The position numbers and the translations under genes were made by a program. The notes beneath the pieces were generated by a model. It searched no databases, was not told the origin of the DNA, and worked only from the letters and a program-made list of their open reading frames with translations. DNA of 64,000 nucleotides from Collybiopsis luxurians FD-317 M1 (taxonomy: Eukaryota; Basidiomycota; Agaricomycetes; Agaricales; Omphalotaceae). The DNA is taken from positions 623,021-687,020 of the forward strand of contig KN834775.1 of the NCBI GenBank assembly GCA_000827265.1. Direction: 5' to 3'. Shown one piece after another: positions 24,901 through 35,491 of the stretch (the stretch's first letter is position 1; the number at the start of each line of letters is the position of its first letter).

Positions 24901-25702
24901 AGAATGGGTAACGCTGGAACCCTCCAGGGAACATGCTCAATCACTGGCATTTCTACAGGTGGGAAATATTCCTGTTTTAACTGACCCTTTTCCTGTTCTG
25001 TCCATGCGAATGCTCTCTCATGTAGCATCATCAAATGATGGACAGCGGCCATCTCGTCAGGCCAAAGGAATTCATGATCATGAACAGGATCGATATATTC
25101 TTTCCATTCCTGCATGTATTGACCAGTTGATGTAAAGGGAGGAGGATTTGGATTTAATGTTGGCATCATCTCAAGAGGATCGGATGGGAAATGGCAGATT
25201 ATTCAGAATTTCTCTGGTAGGGTTGCTGGGACTGGGTAGGTTCATTGGTTTACAGGTTTGTAGCGTTTCTTAGATGCAGCATAAACAGGAATGACTGGTG
25301 AATTATCATTGGGGATCGCAGGTAAGTGATGCAGATTAACTGGTAGAGATGGTAAGTACTGGCCCAATTGCATATGATTATAGGACTCAGTGTCTATGGT
25401 GCTTTCGACAGGGGCATTTCCTGAAATAGCGGCGCACTGTATAAAAGAATTGGAAGTAGTTTCGCTATAATTAAAATAAGCATGCGCGTGGAGGAAGGAA
25501 AGGTTAACTTTATCCCTGCTAGGTGATGTGCCCAGAGAGCCAGATATCAGTGACAGGGATAGGGTATCTCAGATGGACAGGCATCGCAATGTGTAATTGG
25601 ACTCAAAAACAACTGCCACCTCTTCTCCATCTGCCAAACCATTAAATTCAGAGGGTGAAGGAGTAGGGTTTGGCATGAATAACTCCTTCATCAACTCCTT
25701 TT
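21978..25702 (-). pseudogene. Inner Ty3 element: RT, RNase H and integrase polyprotein
   Basis: A single decayed frame gives the RT (EMPVIEHVPWRVPALP near 24940, LVHDLQPLNAIM near 24750, VLAMLDIYVGYDE near 24650). RNase H follows (ILAIDT-like VLAIDTCNICIGYVL near 23930, VVEVDALHIRGMI near 23730), then the integrase zinc domain (HNKMGHKG near 23140, CHLCQLC near 23015) and core. The core has YMDVMEMP near 22950, IVTDNGTPF near 22770 and AAGVIEQKHYD near 22675, so the D, D and E residues are present. A terminal GPY-like segment (MWYMGPLVVIRRNKGGTYLV near 22200) ends the frame. In-frame TGA codons lie at 25587, about 25230, 24771, 24432, about 24327, 23799, 23472 and 22572, with a few others. 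The RT box that should read Y-x-D-D is YVNN (near 24460). Confidence 0.9.
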
Positions 25703-26674
25703 TCATTTTCTCCTCTCCCAACCTTCTCCCTTCTTAAATTGAGGAAAGTCTCTAGGGAGTGTCAGGATTGTAACAGTTTTGTGGGTGTTAGGGTCAGTCA
25801 ATGTGAGATGCTGGTCCCCAGACAGGTAGTTCTGCACATTTGCCTGCATCAGGATTTCAAACGGATGCCCTAATAGGAAGTTGTAGGCTGGGGAGTCCAC
25901 AACTTGGACTTGGAGGAATGCCATTACATCCCTGAAGCAGAACAGTATGTCTTTCGCCAGGCCTCTGGACCAGTCGGTTGAACCATTGGCACTTTGTAGT
26001 GGGATTCTCCATTCAGGGTCAAATGCGATACCTAAGGTATTGCAAGCTGCGTCTGACATGGCCACAATGCTACACCCACTGTCCAGAACACAGTGGATGA
26101 CCCGCTCACCAATTGTGGCATTAACCCCACAGATACTATGTGAATCTTTTGCAATGTAAAAATCATCTCCTTCATCTGACTCTCTGAAATCTTTAAAGAA
26201 AACTGAATACAGATCTGTAGGTGTTTTTAATGCATCGACAAGATACAATGGCTCCTTTTCATCAAGCATAGCACTGTCGACCCCAATCCAGCAACTGGTA
26301 ACACTGTCCTTTACCTTCTTACAGTATTCAGGTGCTATAGCAAGCAAATCATCCTGCTGAATGGACACCATACTCGAAAGGCCAGCCTTCACAACCCATT
26401 CTACTGCAGCTTCTGTTTCAATTGGAGCACGGTAACAATAGTTCCTACTGTCTTCCCTGGATTGAGTGCCGACGGAACGCTCCTGCAGTGGGACATAATT
26501 ATTTGGAAGCCTTCCGATTACTGGTTTAGGAGGTTTAGAGGGCATATGTGTTCCAGGGGGAATAGGTTTCAATGATTCAGGGTCTTCCCCACCCCTTGGG
26601 TTTTTGCCCAATTTGCGCTCAGGCTGTGATTGTGATTGTGAGGATGTCAACGAAGTCTTTGGCTCCTTTTCCAA
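25703..26674 (-). pseudogene. Inner Ty3 element: aspartic protease ORF
   Basis: A 323-codon frame carries the retropepsin triad as VLDSGCSIVAMS (near 26070) and the second patch FLLGHPFEIL (near 25870). Upstream it is Pro/Ser-rich (KPPKPVIGRLPNNY). It is separated from the gag frame by TGA at 26678 and loses the frame near its 3' end (GEGWERRK then stop), so the shift into the pol frame near 25705 is a frameshift or a programmed one. Confidence 0.8.
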
Positions 26675-26677
26675 CCT

Positions 26678-28181
26678 TCATGTCTCCATCTTCAGAATAA
26701 GATTGTTTACTGCAGATTGCTCGTCGGTATCTTGTAAGACAAATGCTGCTGCTTTTGACAACATACTAGGGCCTTGATAACCTTTCAACATGTATGGTGT
26801 ATGTTGACTAAGGTTAATACCAGCCAGTTCTTTTGGGAGGATGGGTTCAGGTGCAGATGGGATATCAAGGATCGAAGTCTTGGCTGTGGGGTAGTCTTCA
26901 AAGTATTTTTTGAAATGCTCTTTTACCATACCCTTTTGATAACATTCTTCTTTAGGCAAATCCTTCCCTCCTATGAGCTTAACATATCTGCGAGCATTTT
27001 GCTCTATACGCCCTTTTGCTACCCACTCCTTCAGATCAGGGCAGTCTTGCAAGGATTTACTGGTGCACCTGTCCCAGGGGCAGGTATGCATCTTGTCCAA
27101 CTTGCTGCGCCTTTCTTTTATCAGCTGCTGAACCATTTGCTTCAGCGACAAAACTTCTTCTTGGAGGGACAATGGAACATCAGAGGGTTTGGATTTTATT
27201 GGAACAGAGGCAGTGATGGATGATATGGGGACCAAGGAGTGATCCCCATTACTAAAATTTGCAATGGAGGTTGGAGTAGATGCGTCAGACAATAGGTAGT
27301 CAATAGAGGACTTGAGCTGTATCAATGTATAGGCTTCCCCTTTCTTTTTGTTCAGAAACTGGACCTGCAAACGAGTGTCCAAATGTGATCAAATAGATTC
27401 TGGGAATGCAGACACATAGCTCTTTGCAGCTTGTACACCCGAGATGATTCCATTTTTGACCAAAGAGTCAGAAACAACTGAGAAATCACAATGATACTTC
27501 CCCAATTCTTTGCTGTTACCTATACCTGACTTTCTATAGGTTTCAATTACCTTGTCTAGGTCCAAAGTTGTAGCCTCTGCTTGTTGCAGGGCATCAGGAT
27601 AATTTTCAAGCACCTCTGTCTTGAACTCATCCCATGACTTGGTGTCATCCTTGAAGGTATGGAGACCTCCAAAACCTCATGGTCTTTGTGTCTACGTACC
27701 AAAGGATTTCCTTCTTCATTTTCTCTGGATCATTATAGATTGCTGCTGCTTTAGCCGCAGCTTCAAATTCTTCAAAGAAGATCAGAAGTTGTTCCTTGAA
27801 GTCCAGGTCAAATTTTGGAGCGGAACATTCATTGCACAATGGTAGAGATGTTGGTGTAGTCATAGTCGAGAATATAGGATTACTCATTGGGGAAATAGGT
27901 GACGATGTCGATGTTTGAGGTGAGGGTGGAGGAAAGTTCATTGGTGAAGTACGGGACATTATATAGATTGTGGTATCAGGGTTAGCAGGATAGGACTGGT
28001 ATTCTGATTCACCAGCCTCTTTGTGCAGAGGGGATAGGTTGTTATGAGCTGCCTCAGTGCTCTTGATAGGCAGTAAAAGGTCTGTAAAATTGAACTGGAC
28101 TTCACCTCTATAGAACTGTGCTAATAGCACTTCTTCTACAGTCAAATGGTTTTGTAGTCCTGGACGATGTGGGTTGGCCAT
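26678..28181 (-). pseudogene. Inner Ty3 element: gag
   Basis: The start at 28181 (MANPHRPGLQ) lies 51 bases inside the primer site. A Pro/Ser/Thr-rich N-terminus leads to a Gag-like helical region (DFKEQLLIFFEEFEAAAKAA near 27780). A one-base frame change near 27660 moves reading into the frame with SWDEFKTEVLENYPDA. TGA at 27389 and 26678 interrupt it. A Cys patch (CPWDRCTSKSLQDCP near 27070) takes the place of a classic zinc knuckle. Gag is therefore not translatable as it stands. Confidence 0.8.
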
Positions 28182-28231
28182 TGTATAGGCCTATTAAGGG
28201 GTCTCAAACCTGAATGGATGCCTCCCTCGCA

Positions 28232-28241
28232 GTGGGCTCCA
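28232..28241 (-). other. Primer-binding site of inner Ty3 element
   Basis: TGGAGCCCAC on the minus strand lies three bases after the 5' LTR end. The same ten bases follow the inferred LTR end of the outer element at 29319-29328, so both probably use the same tRNA primer. Confidence 0.75.
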
Positions 28242-28244
28242 AGA

Positions 28245-28612
28245 TATCGAACCAACTCACAGTCCAGAGGAATAGAAACTGAGTTGGATCTAGTACAGCG
28301 AGGCATTCCAGGGTCTGAGAGAGAGGATTGATGGGGAGAAAACTCTGTCTCTTCATGTAAAGTAAAATCTACTATATATACTACTACAGTAGTGGTGGTA
28401 ACATGGCATACAGGGGAAGTATGTCCAAGTAAAACTTGACCGCAAACAACAGTGGAGTGTTAATGCATTCTGTGTCTAAATTAAGTAATGGAATATCCTA
28501 AATAGTCTAAATAACAATTGAGGCACTGTTGCCCATGGAATAACTATAATCCAAGTTCACCGAAGTGGTGAACTTGTTGGGCTTCATGTGCAGGAGCGCA
28601 GGAAGTGCGACA
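28245..28612 (-). repeat. 5' LTR of inner Ty3 element
   Basis: Full-length partner of 20686-21053. In element orientation it starts TGTCGCA and ends TTCGATA, where the final CA of the other LTR has become TA. Confidence 0.95.
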
Positions 28613-28617
28613 GTATT
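28613..28617. repeat. Target-site duplication GTATT (right)
   Basis: Matches 20681-20685. Confidence 0.9.
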
Positions 28618-29248
28618 TACATGAATATTTTAGCCATTTAGTAAGGTTATTGCATGTCTTGTTACTGTGCTTCTTAGCATAAGCTAGTATATCACTAGGC
28701 TTGTATTGGAATCTCACTCATTCAGCATCATAGACTTTTAATAGGTATTTCTTCAATCCTTTCCAATCATTAGCCTGATATTCAGTTGTCAATAGGATGA
28801 GAGTCTTCACAGTCAATGTAACATATTCAAGTATCCCATTGCATTTGTCAGAATTATCAGTAATATTATATTTTGAAAGGAGTTTCTCATAGTGGTGAAT
28901 GAACCCTTCTACTCTAGTATATTTTCCTTTAAATGTCTTTGGTGCATTCCTTGTACCTCTAGCAGGTAAATCCATTGTACTGCCTGTTCAGATAGAAGAA
29001 AAGCTTGTCAGAAATGGAACTTGATTGGTATTCAATTGTGTAGGAGGCAGATTACTATCAGGGAAGAGATAAGCACTTGTTGCTGGTAGTGGTCTCTCTG
29101 CTTGGATTCCACTGTTTCCAATTTCTGGTGATTCAGATTGGCTCATAGGTGGAAAATTGGTAAATTTGTATAGATCATCATCTGAATCAGGAGCATTATC
29201 TGGCTCTCAATTAGGCTGATTACTTGGTTCATTGATAAAATTAACCAT
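28618..29248 (-). pseudogene. Outer retroelement: gag, N-terminal part
   Basis: The frame from ATG 29248 reads MVNFINEPSNQ, passes TGA at 29207 and 28988, then gives the agaric Gag motif LPARGTRNAPKTFKGKYT (28975) and HHYEKLLSKYNITDNSDKC. It passes TGA at 28718 and reaches the insertion point of the inner element. Joining across one GTATT copy restores the frame to 20680. All three stops fit CGA-to-TGA changes. Confidence 0.8.
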
Positions 29249-29318
29249 TTCATAGTTGTTTGATTGTAAAAATTCTGATTTCAATAGTGAGGAAGTTGCA
29301 ACTTTAGGCTCCCTTGTG

Positions 29319-29328
29319 GTGGGCTCCA
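29319..29328 (-). other. Primer-binding site of outer retroelement
   Basis: TGGAGCCCAC on the minus strand, identical to the inner element's site and placed a few bases after a sequence ending in CA at 29335, the inferred inner edge of a 5' LTR. Confidence 0.6.
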
Positions 29329-29334
29329 AAAAGA

Positions 29335-30542
29335 TGACAGGAATTGGTGTGTTTAATAAAAACTACCTGGGTTCAGTTAGGCAGGTGCATTAGAGACAGT
29401 TTCATAAAGACGCAAGGCACTAACTAGGACTGTGAGTTTGTTTGGCCTTTAAAGTAATTGGTGGGTGTAATTTGGTACTGGTAAACTGTAGACTGGTTGG
29501 TACTGGTATTTGGTGATGGTAACTTGACTTGATGGACTTTCTTTAATAAATAACTTTTTGGTAACTGGTAAATGTAAGCCTAAAACAACTGACCACCCTG
29601 GGACTAGCTTGCTTAGACTGTAATAAACTTAACAGTGTAAAATGGTAGCTCAAACTACTAGCCTCTTGGTGGGTCTAGCTAGCTTAAACAATATAACTTG
29701 ACTTGGACATCAGGAAAAGTACTTTTTTCCTAGGCAGCCCAGGCTGGCCCTGGGACACCCCCCCCAAATCCTAGACAACCTGAGGCAACCTGGGCTCTCT
29801 GAGGGCTCTGGAAATCATCCCCAGAGAGCCCGGGTTGCCTCAGGCTGCCTCAGGTTGTCTAGGATTTGGGGGGTGTCCCAGGGCCTGCCTGGACTGCCTA
29901 GGAAAAAGGGACTTTTTCCTGATGGACTTTGAAACTTTAGTACTTAAATCTAACCAACTAGTACAACTGGATTCACTGATACAGCTTGCACAAAGCTCTT
30001 AGAAAGTAAGTGTAAGGTAAAACTTTTATTTGGTAGTAGGTAAAGAGTGGAGGAGGTTAATTAATCAATTAAGGCTAAAAATTCCCAAGTATTTATATTA
30101 CAAAATTATATTACTTCCTATTTAAGCAATTTGACTCATAACAACTCCAATTGACTCTAGTTGACTCCACCTAAAATTTTCAAATGCTTCATTAGCCTTT
30201 TATAGTATTCATGACTCATTTTAAGTCAAGCCAATTCATTCAGAGTCATTCTGACTCATTTCAATATGACCTGAACTCTATGAGTAAGCAGAATAATCTT
30301 AATTCTCCTACCTTATCTTATCAGAGAGCTCTCTAGAGATTTTTACTCTCTGAGAATATTTCTAATAATTATTTAATTATTTACTGGTAATTTCTTGAAA
30401 CAGGAATGGCTCCTGACACTGTCCATCTGCTTCATTGATAAAATCTCAGACATGAATGAGGCAACCACATCCCTTCTTCTGCAAGATCAATTGTCCAAGT
30501 CCCAGCCTGCAAAATTTATAAGTTCTCTTTCTGAAAAAAACT
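29335..30542 (-). repeat. Probable 5' LTR region of outer retroelement, outer border not found
   Basis: The inner edge follows from the primer site. The far edge cannot be set because no partner LTR was recognised near 13 kb. The region is AT-rich, has no gene and contains a MITE. I find no CG dinucleotide between 29941 and 30540. Confidence 0.4.
29709..29923. mobile_element. Foldback MITE with TIR ATCAGGAAAA
   Basis: The 215-bp unit begins ATCAGGAAAA and ends TTTTCCTGAT. Almost its whole length is an imperfect inverted repeat, so it would fold into one long hairpin (arms about 29715-29815 and 29823-29915). It is flanked by GGAC on both sides (29705-29708 and 29924-29927). The same terminal sequence bounds the larger insertion at 33278-34159. 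Confidence 0.85.
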
Positions 30543-32180
30543 TTATCCATTAACAAGGCAGAAACCTTGAATTTTGTTCACATGAAAGCCAAATTCATCA
30601 TAAAACTCTGCAATGATTTCTTTCTCTCCTGGTTGAAGAACAGGAGGGACATGCTTCAGTTCAGGACCCTCATAGTGAACCATACAACACTCATATTCTG
30701 CCATGGCTGGGAGGAAAACCTTTCCCCTGTACTCAACAACATCCCATCTTTTGTGTCCATCCATATAAACACCCTTCTGTAACACAGTTAGCTGCCAACC
30801 AAGAGCAAGCAGCCAGTGGCAAGCAGTCTGTTCACAAAGAGGACACTGACACTGAATACCCAGGCTGGGAAGAATTTCCAAGTTTAGAGCATGCTGGAAT
30901 CTTCAAAGGGTAACATCTCCAACCTTCTGCAATATCAACAGGTTCAAGCAGCATTACAAACTGACTCATCTGAAAGAAGGGATAGAGAAGTCTGCATACT
31001 GCCACATCACATTTTAGGAAGCTGCTTAAAAGTCTGATAATGCTACACCAAGCTTCATACCTGCCAAGCAAAATAAGTGCCCTGTCCTTCATGCTACTGC
31101 ATCACAATTTCCTCACCCACTTTCATTCTCAAAAACCCTTTCAGCCTAAGTGTGGCAAAATTACAAATAATCAGCAACTGATTAATTCGCAACACAGGCA
31201 TTCCCCTCTTTTTCACTACCACAAGCTCACTTTTGATTATTTCTGTAACTCTGCCCACCCACAAACTTCAGTTGGAGCAGCAGCTGTATTGTTCAATTTG
31301 TCCTCCCAGCCCTTGAGGTGATGGTCATCTGATATTTCTTTAGTTTGAAGGTGAGATAAGTCAGGGCCTGAAGGAGCTTCACTTTTGGCAGGAAGTGGCA
31401 TGTCGACATCAGGAGGGGAAGTTGTGCAAGAAGAATTGACCACATAGCCAGACAATGAGCTTTTGCTGAGGTCATTGAAGTGCAATTCAGGCTCTTCAAA
31501 CTCTATTCTGATGTGGACTGTGGGTGCTGCTGCAGAAGATGTGCTGCCTTTGAAACCTTGGACTACCAGTGCATTTCCAGTAAGTCCCAAACCATCTAAT
31601 TTTGTTTGGTGCTTCATAGCTGATTTATATCAATGTTGTGTCCACTTGGCTTTCTTTGCAATATCTGAACTTTTAGCATACTGCTTGGGTTGCTCTGATT
31701 CACATTATTAAGAGAAATCTGTGCAAAATTCCAAAATGCACACCTTTTTGTTCTAGCTCTTTCCTTTGCCTCTTTTCCTCTCTTTTGCCTCCAATTTCAA
31801 TGACCCTGGAACCTAATCCCCATCTTCAACATCTGAATCCATTGCAGCAGCATAATGAAACAATTTTTCTTCAAGCTCTTTGCTGTTGAACCATTCTTCT
31901 TCCCAGCCATCAACCTCACATTCCTCCTCCTCATCTTCATTTTTGGCCTCTTCCCTATATCCAAACCTTTGTGCAAATAAGGTCATATCTTCCTGTATCC
32001 AACAGCCATCAGCAACCTCTTCATTTTCTCCAGCTGATTGCTGCTTGGGCCACTGAGTTGTCTTGAGTTGTGATGTGGCACAACCACTGTCAGATGGTGC
32101 AGCTGGTGCATCAGAGGGAGCTTCCAGAGTTGGCCTCTTTTGATTCTTCAGCCCAGTAATATTTTGCTTGCACTTTGTTG
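30543..32180 (-). pseudogene. DDE-type transposase relic of an agaric DNA transposon
   Basis: Separate minus-strand pieces read as parts of one protein. Near 32150 lies an N-terminal patch (NITGLKNQKRPTLEAP), then an acidic region (31850-31990), a basic patch near 31620 (KHQTKLDGLGLTG) and, at 30881-30543, the characteristic block GVYMDGHKRWDVVEYR with an acidic residue in YDEFGF. TGA after KWTQH (near 31626) breaks the frame, again where Arg would fit. The GVYxDGHxRxDVVxYR block is common in agaric DDE transposases (from memory). No terminal repeats were found. Copy B of the 1.75-kb repeat is inserted in its N-terminal part. Confidence 0.6.
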
Positions 32181-33277
32181 GCTGTTAATAAGCTAGATTT
32201 TGTGTAGATGGAAAGGATGGAAACAGTAGCTGCATCAAGCTAGCCTACTATGTAACACCCAAAGATACAATCTCTGGTATATAATCAATTTGTTTGGCAA
32301 GGTGTAGGGACATTGTCAAAGGTTCTGTACAAATCCAAGATCTTCTGACACAGTCCAAAGTTCTACAGTGGTTTTTATAGTTTTTCTAGCTTAGTTTAAC
32401 TTGTAAGTTTCAACTGGCTGGGGTAAATGTTGCCCAACTATGTCATCACAGACTAGCCAAAAGAAGCCAAGGGTATTCAAGATTTTTAAGAGCAAGAGAG
32501 AGAGAGAGAGAGTTCTGAGTTTGGTTTCCACCAGACCATACCTGACACCAAGCAGGGCTAACTGAGATGGATTTTAGAGAGAGAGTTCTTTTCCACCAGA
32601 CCATACCTGATGTTGCGCAGGGCTAACCAAGATGGATTTTAGACTTTTCATGACAGCTAAAAGCTAATCAGGCAAAGTGAAGGGGATTGAGAGTGGCAAG
32701 TCCTGGCCACAAACAACATGAAGTATACAATGGGCCCTTGAGGCACCTGCTGCCCTGAATAGTCTATACCCTTAGCCAACCTGCTCAATGGTCCTTCAAA
32801 GCCTGCACTGGCTGTGAATAGTTGATACCCTTAGCCAACCCTAGATGGACTGCTAAGACCAGAGGACTACCACATGTTATTAGTTAAGAAGGGGAATCAC
32901 TGAACAACCTGGTAAGACCAGAGGACTACCAAGCGCTATCTGCACAAGAGGATGGGGTGTTGAAACTTGTATTTACAAAGTAATTCTATGGTATTTATAC
33001 AACAAAGCCAGCCTGAGCTGGCAGAACAAAATGAGATGCCAGTAAAACTATAACACTTCTGGCCACCTTTGGCTATGGTACAAACTGAGTAGTAAATCTT
33101 GGTAAAACATAAAGAAATAAAGAAAGATTCATTTTCTGGTATATGTTGCCTGACCAGTCCTTCAGTACATTGGCTAAATTCATGTTCCTATATTCCTTTC
33201 ATGTGCACTCAAGTGTTGCATCACAGCTCATCCTATCCTGCACTGGCTAGCATGACTAGCCATGCTTAACTACTCCC

Positions 33278-34159
33278 ATCAGGAAAAATGGTCTGAGCCT
33301 CAGGTTACCTAGGAGGCAACCTGGAGCAACCTGAGGGACCTGGGTGACCTAGGTGACCTGTGCAACCTGGGTGAACCTCAGGTAACCTAGGAAATGCCAA
33401 TATCCTGGGCAAACCTCAGGTATCCCAAGGATACCTGAGGAGTAATGCTGTAAATATTACCAAATAAGGCAAAATTGTATTGAATATATATACCTATGCT
33501 TTAATCTATCCTAAATGCATGACAAGGACACCTTTTTAGTTGTAGATAACTCATAGAAACTGAAATTTGACATATGTCACATGATGCAACTCCATGAGCT
33601 GTCTACAATCAAAATAATTTTCATATGGTCAAAACAAGTATATCACAATTATACCATACTACATACACACTATATGTACATGTATAAGCTCTTTACTGTA
33701 CTGAAATACTGTACTTGAGTATATTAGGTTAATACTAGTGTACTGTAATACATTATAAAGTATAATACCTGATGAAAATGTACACCATATATACTATACA
33801 TAAAATATGTACAAGTTCAATACTACTACTACTACTACTACTACTACTATTACTACTACTACTATACAAGTACAATAGCTCACTATATACAGTAGAATAG
33901 AGTACAAACAGTAATATATAAAGATATATTATTTTTACTTATTAACCCTTTATGCAACCTGGGGTAACCTCAGGTAACCTGAGCCAACCTGAGCCAACCT
34001 GGGGCAACCTGAGACAACCTAAGACAACCTAGGGCACCCTAGGATATAGGGGTTGAACTGTGGAAACCTAGGTAACCTAAGTACTTGAAGTGTCCTATGC
34101 TTCTTAGGTTTCTTAAGGTTGTTATAATTTAACCCCAAGCTCAAGCTATTTTTCCTGAT
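33278..34159. mobile_element. Larger relative of the ATCAGGAAAA MITE
   Basis: It starts ATCAGGAAAA and ends TTTTCCTGAT like the element at 29709. The uninterrupted homologous site in copy A (CTACTCCCAAGCTT, near 18510) shows exactly where it inserted; CCC is repeated on both sides. Both ends consist of degenerate repeats of CAACCTGGG/AACCTGAGG type. The middle is AT-rich with a (TAC)n tract at 33821-33864. No coding capacity is seen. Confidence 0.85.
33821..33864. repeat. (TAC)n microsatellite
   Basis: Nearly perfect TAC triplets with one imperfect unit, inside the MITE-like insertion. Confidence 0.9.
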
Positions 34160-34855
34160 GCCCAAGCTTATCCTGGGCAGCATAGCCAGGCAGAGCTTAT
34201 CCTCTTCAGATATTCCAAACCAGTTGTAGGACAGCTTCCCAATGATATCCAGTTTATAATAATTTAGTGCAAACTGCATAGCACAATTCTGGAAAGTTTC
34301 CTGTATGGTCCTACTGTTGAACAATCATGGCTCCTGGTTCTAAATTCTTCCTTTGACTTGGCCAAATCAACCCAAGGTGGGCTAAGGTCCAGGTCCATTT
34401 GATTTCCTGGATCCCAGCAATACTATTTGTTCCAAAGTTCTGGCTCTGACCAGCTTCAAGACATACGGCATTCAGATTATCCATTCACTTCATGAAGTTT
34501 CCTTGGCCAATGTCAGCTGGAGTGTAAACTTGTTCTTTCTATGGTTTATACCCTGAGTTGCACAAACTATGTGTCCCCCTAGTATGGAATCTCAGCTGCA
34601 TGTGTAGAGACAAGCTCTGGATATTCCAGCTTTGACATGCTGGGCAGCCATCATCCAGGTTGGGTACTCTTAGAGACCATAGTGGGCTGGCATATATGGA
34701 TACCATAGCCAACTTCATCCCATTCATATATAGACTTTCATCATGAGGCTTTGACTTGCTGGCTTGGGCAGGCCACTGTCCTCTGAATACATTCTAGAGC
34801 CTGGATTGTCAACCCAAGGCTGTTAGAGGCCTATGCAAAAAACATGCATATCACT

Positions 34856-35340
34856 GTCCTCCAGGCATAACAAAATAAATTGAAGTGCTCAAGGGACCCA
34901 CAGAACTTCAAAATTGTTGCCACAGAAATCACATGTAAATTTTCCTTTTTAAGATACATAAATCTTTGCAGGATAGATATCTTTTTAATCATCAGATTGT
35001 ATTCAGTTTTGGGAAAGGAGCACTTTCCTCTTTTTTTCTTATTTTTAAGGTTTTTTTTGGGTAGAATGGCTAATTTTGGGGGGTCAGTGGGTCAAGATTG
35101 AGAATCAAAAAAATTTGCTCGAGGGAATAACTTTATATACATCTGAGTATGTATGGAATATATAAAACTATTAGCTCTTGTATGATCTAACCTTATAATA
35201 ACTCAGTCAAAAAATTTGCTGACTTTGTTTGTCCTCGACTGTACCCAAACAACCAAGGCCTTGTTGGTATCTGTAATGCCAGTGAGAGTGCTTGAGTCTC
35301 ACTCTTAGCAGTCACCAAAGACAAGGGATGTCAGTAGACA
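34856..35340. other. Spacer, no gene seen
   Basis: AT-rich sequence following copy B. No domain, terminal repeat or RNA gene was recognised. Confidence 0.5.
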
Positions 35341-35491
35341 GGTGGAACCTGTGGCCTCAAAGTCTGGCAGAGGACAATGCACATTGATGAGTACATACAC
35401 CAGAGTTCATGGAGAGAGGAATGAGGAACAGAATAGAGACATATATAATTCAACTAGTGAAACACCCCCAGATTATTCTTCACTTTACTGG
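35341..35491 (+). pseudogene. Relic of a third membrane-glycoprotein gene (C-terminal tail)
   Basis: The frame gives SGRGQC, a Glu/Arg-rich stretch and SETPPDYSSLYW, matching the end of copy 1 (GRGQW, then SEAPPDYSSIY) in order and spacing. The stop codon after the final Tyr has become TGG. No upstream exons were found, so only the last exon survives. Confidence 0.7.

Larger units (their letters stand above)
20686..28612 (-). mobile_element. Complete but inactive Ty3-type LTR retrotransposon (7.9 kb)
   Basis: The element has two 368-bp LTRs, a primer site, a polypurine tract and the order gag, protease, RT, RNase H, integrase that defines Ty3/gypsy (Metaviridae-type) elements. It is inserted in the gag of another retroelement with duplication of GTATT. 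All its sense frames are interrupted, mainly by TGA, and the RT catalytic aspartates are lost. An antisense frame lies between the integrase and the 3' LTR. Confidence 0.95.
32184..34855. mobile_element. 1.75-kb repeat, copy B, split by a MITE-like insertion
   Basis: Homologous to 17450-19200 from TAATAAGCT to AACATGCAT, with many point differences and an extra TTTTAGA-GAGAGTTC partial duplication near 32570. An 882-bp insertion at 33278-34159 divides it. No matching flanking duplication was seen for this copy. Confidence 0.75.

Noticed and set aside
29709..29923. A CRISPR-like or riboregulatory hairpin
   Set aside because: The GGAC duplication and termini shared with the insertion at 33278 identify it as a MITE; there are no spaced repeats.
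9419..31630. A genetic code in which TGA means Arg
   Set aside because: Host genes in the same window (glycoprotein, hydrolase and ligase genes) end at TGA in the expected place, and only repeats carry internal TGA.
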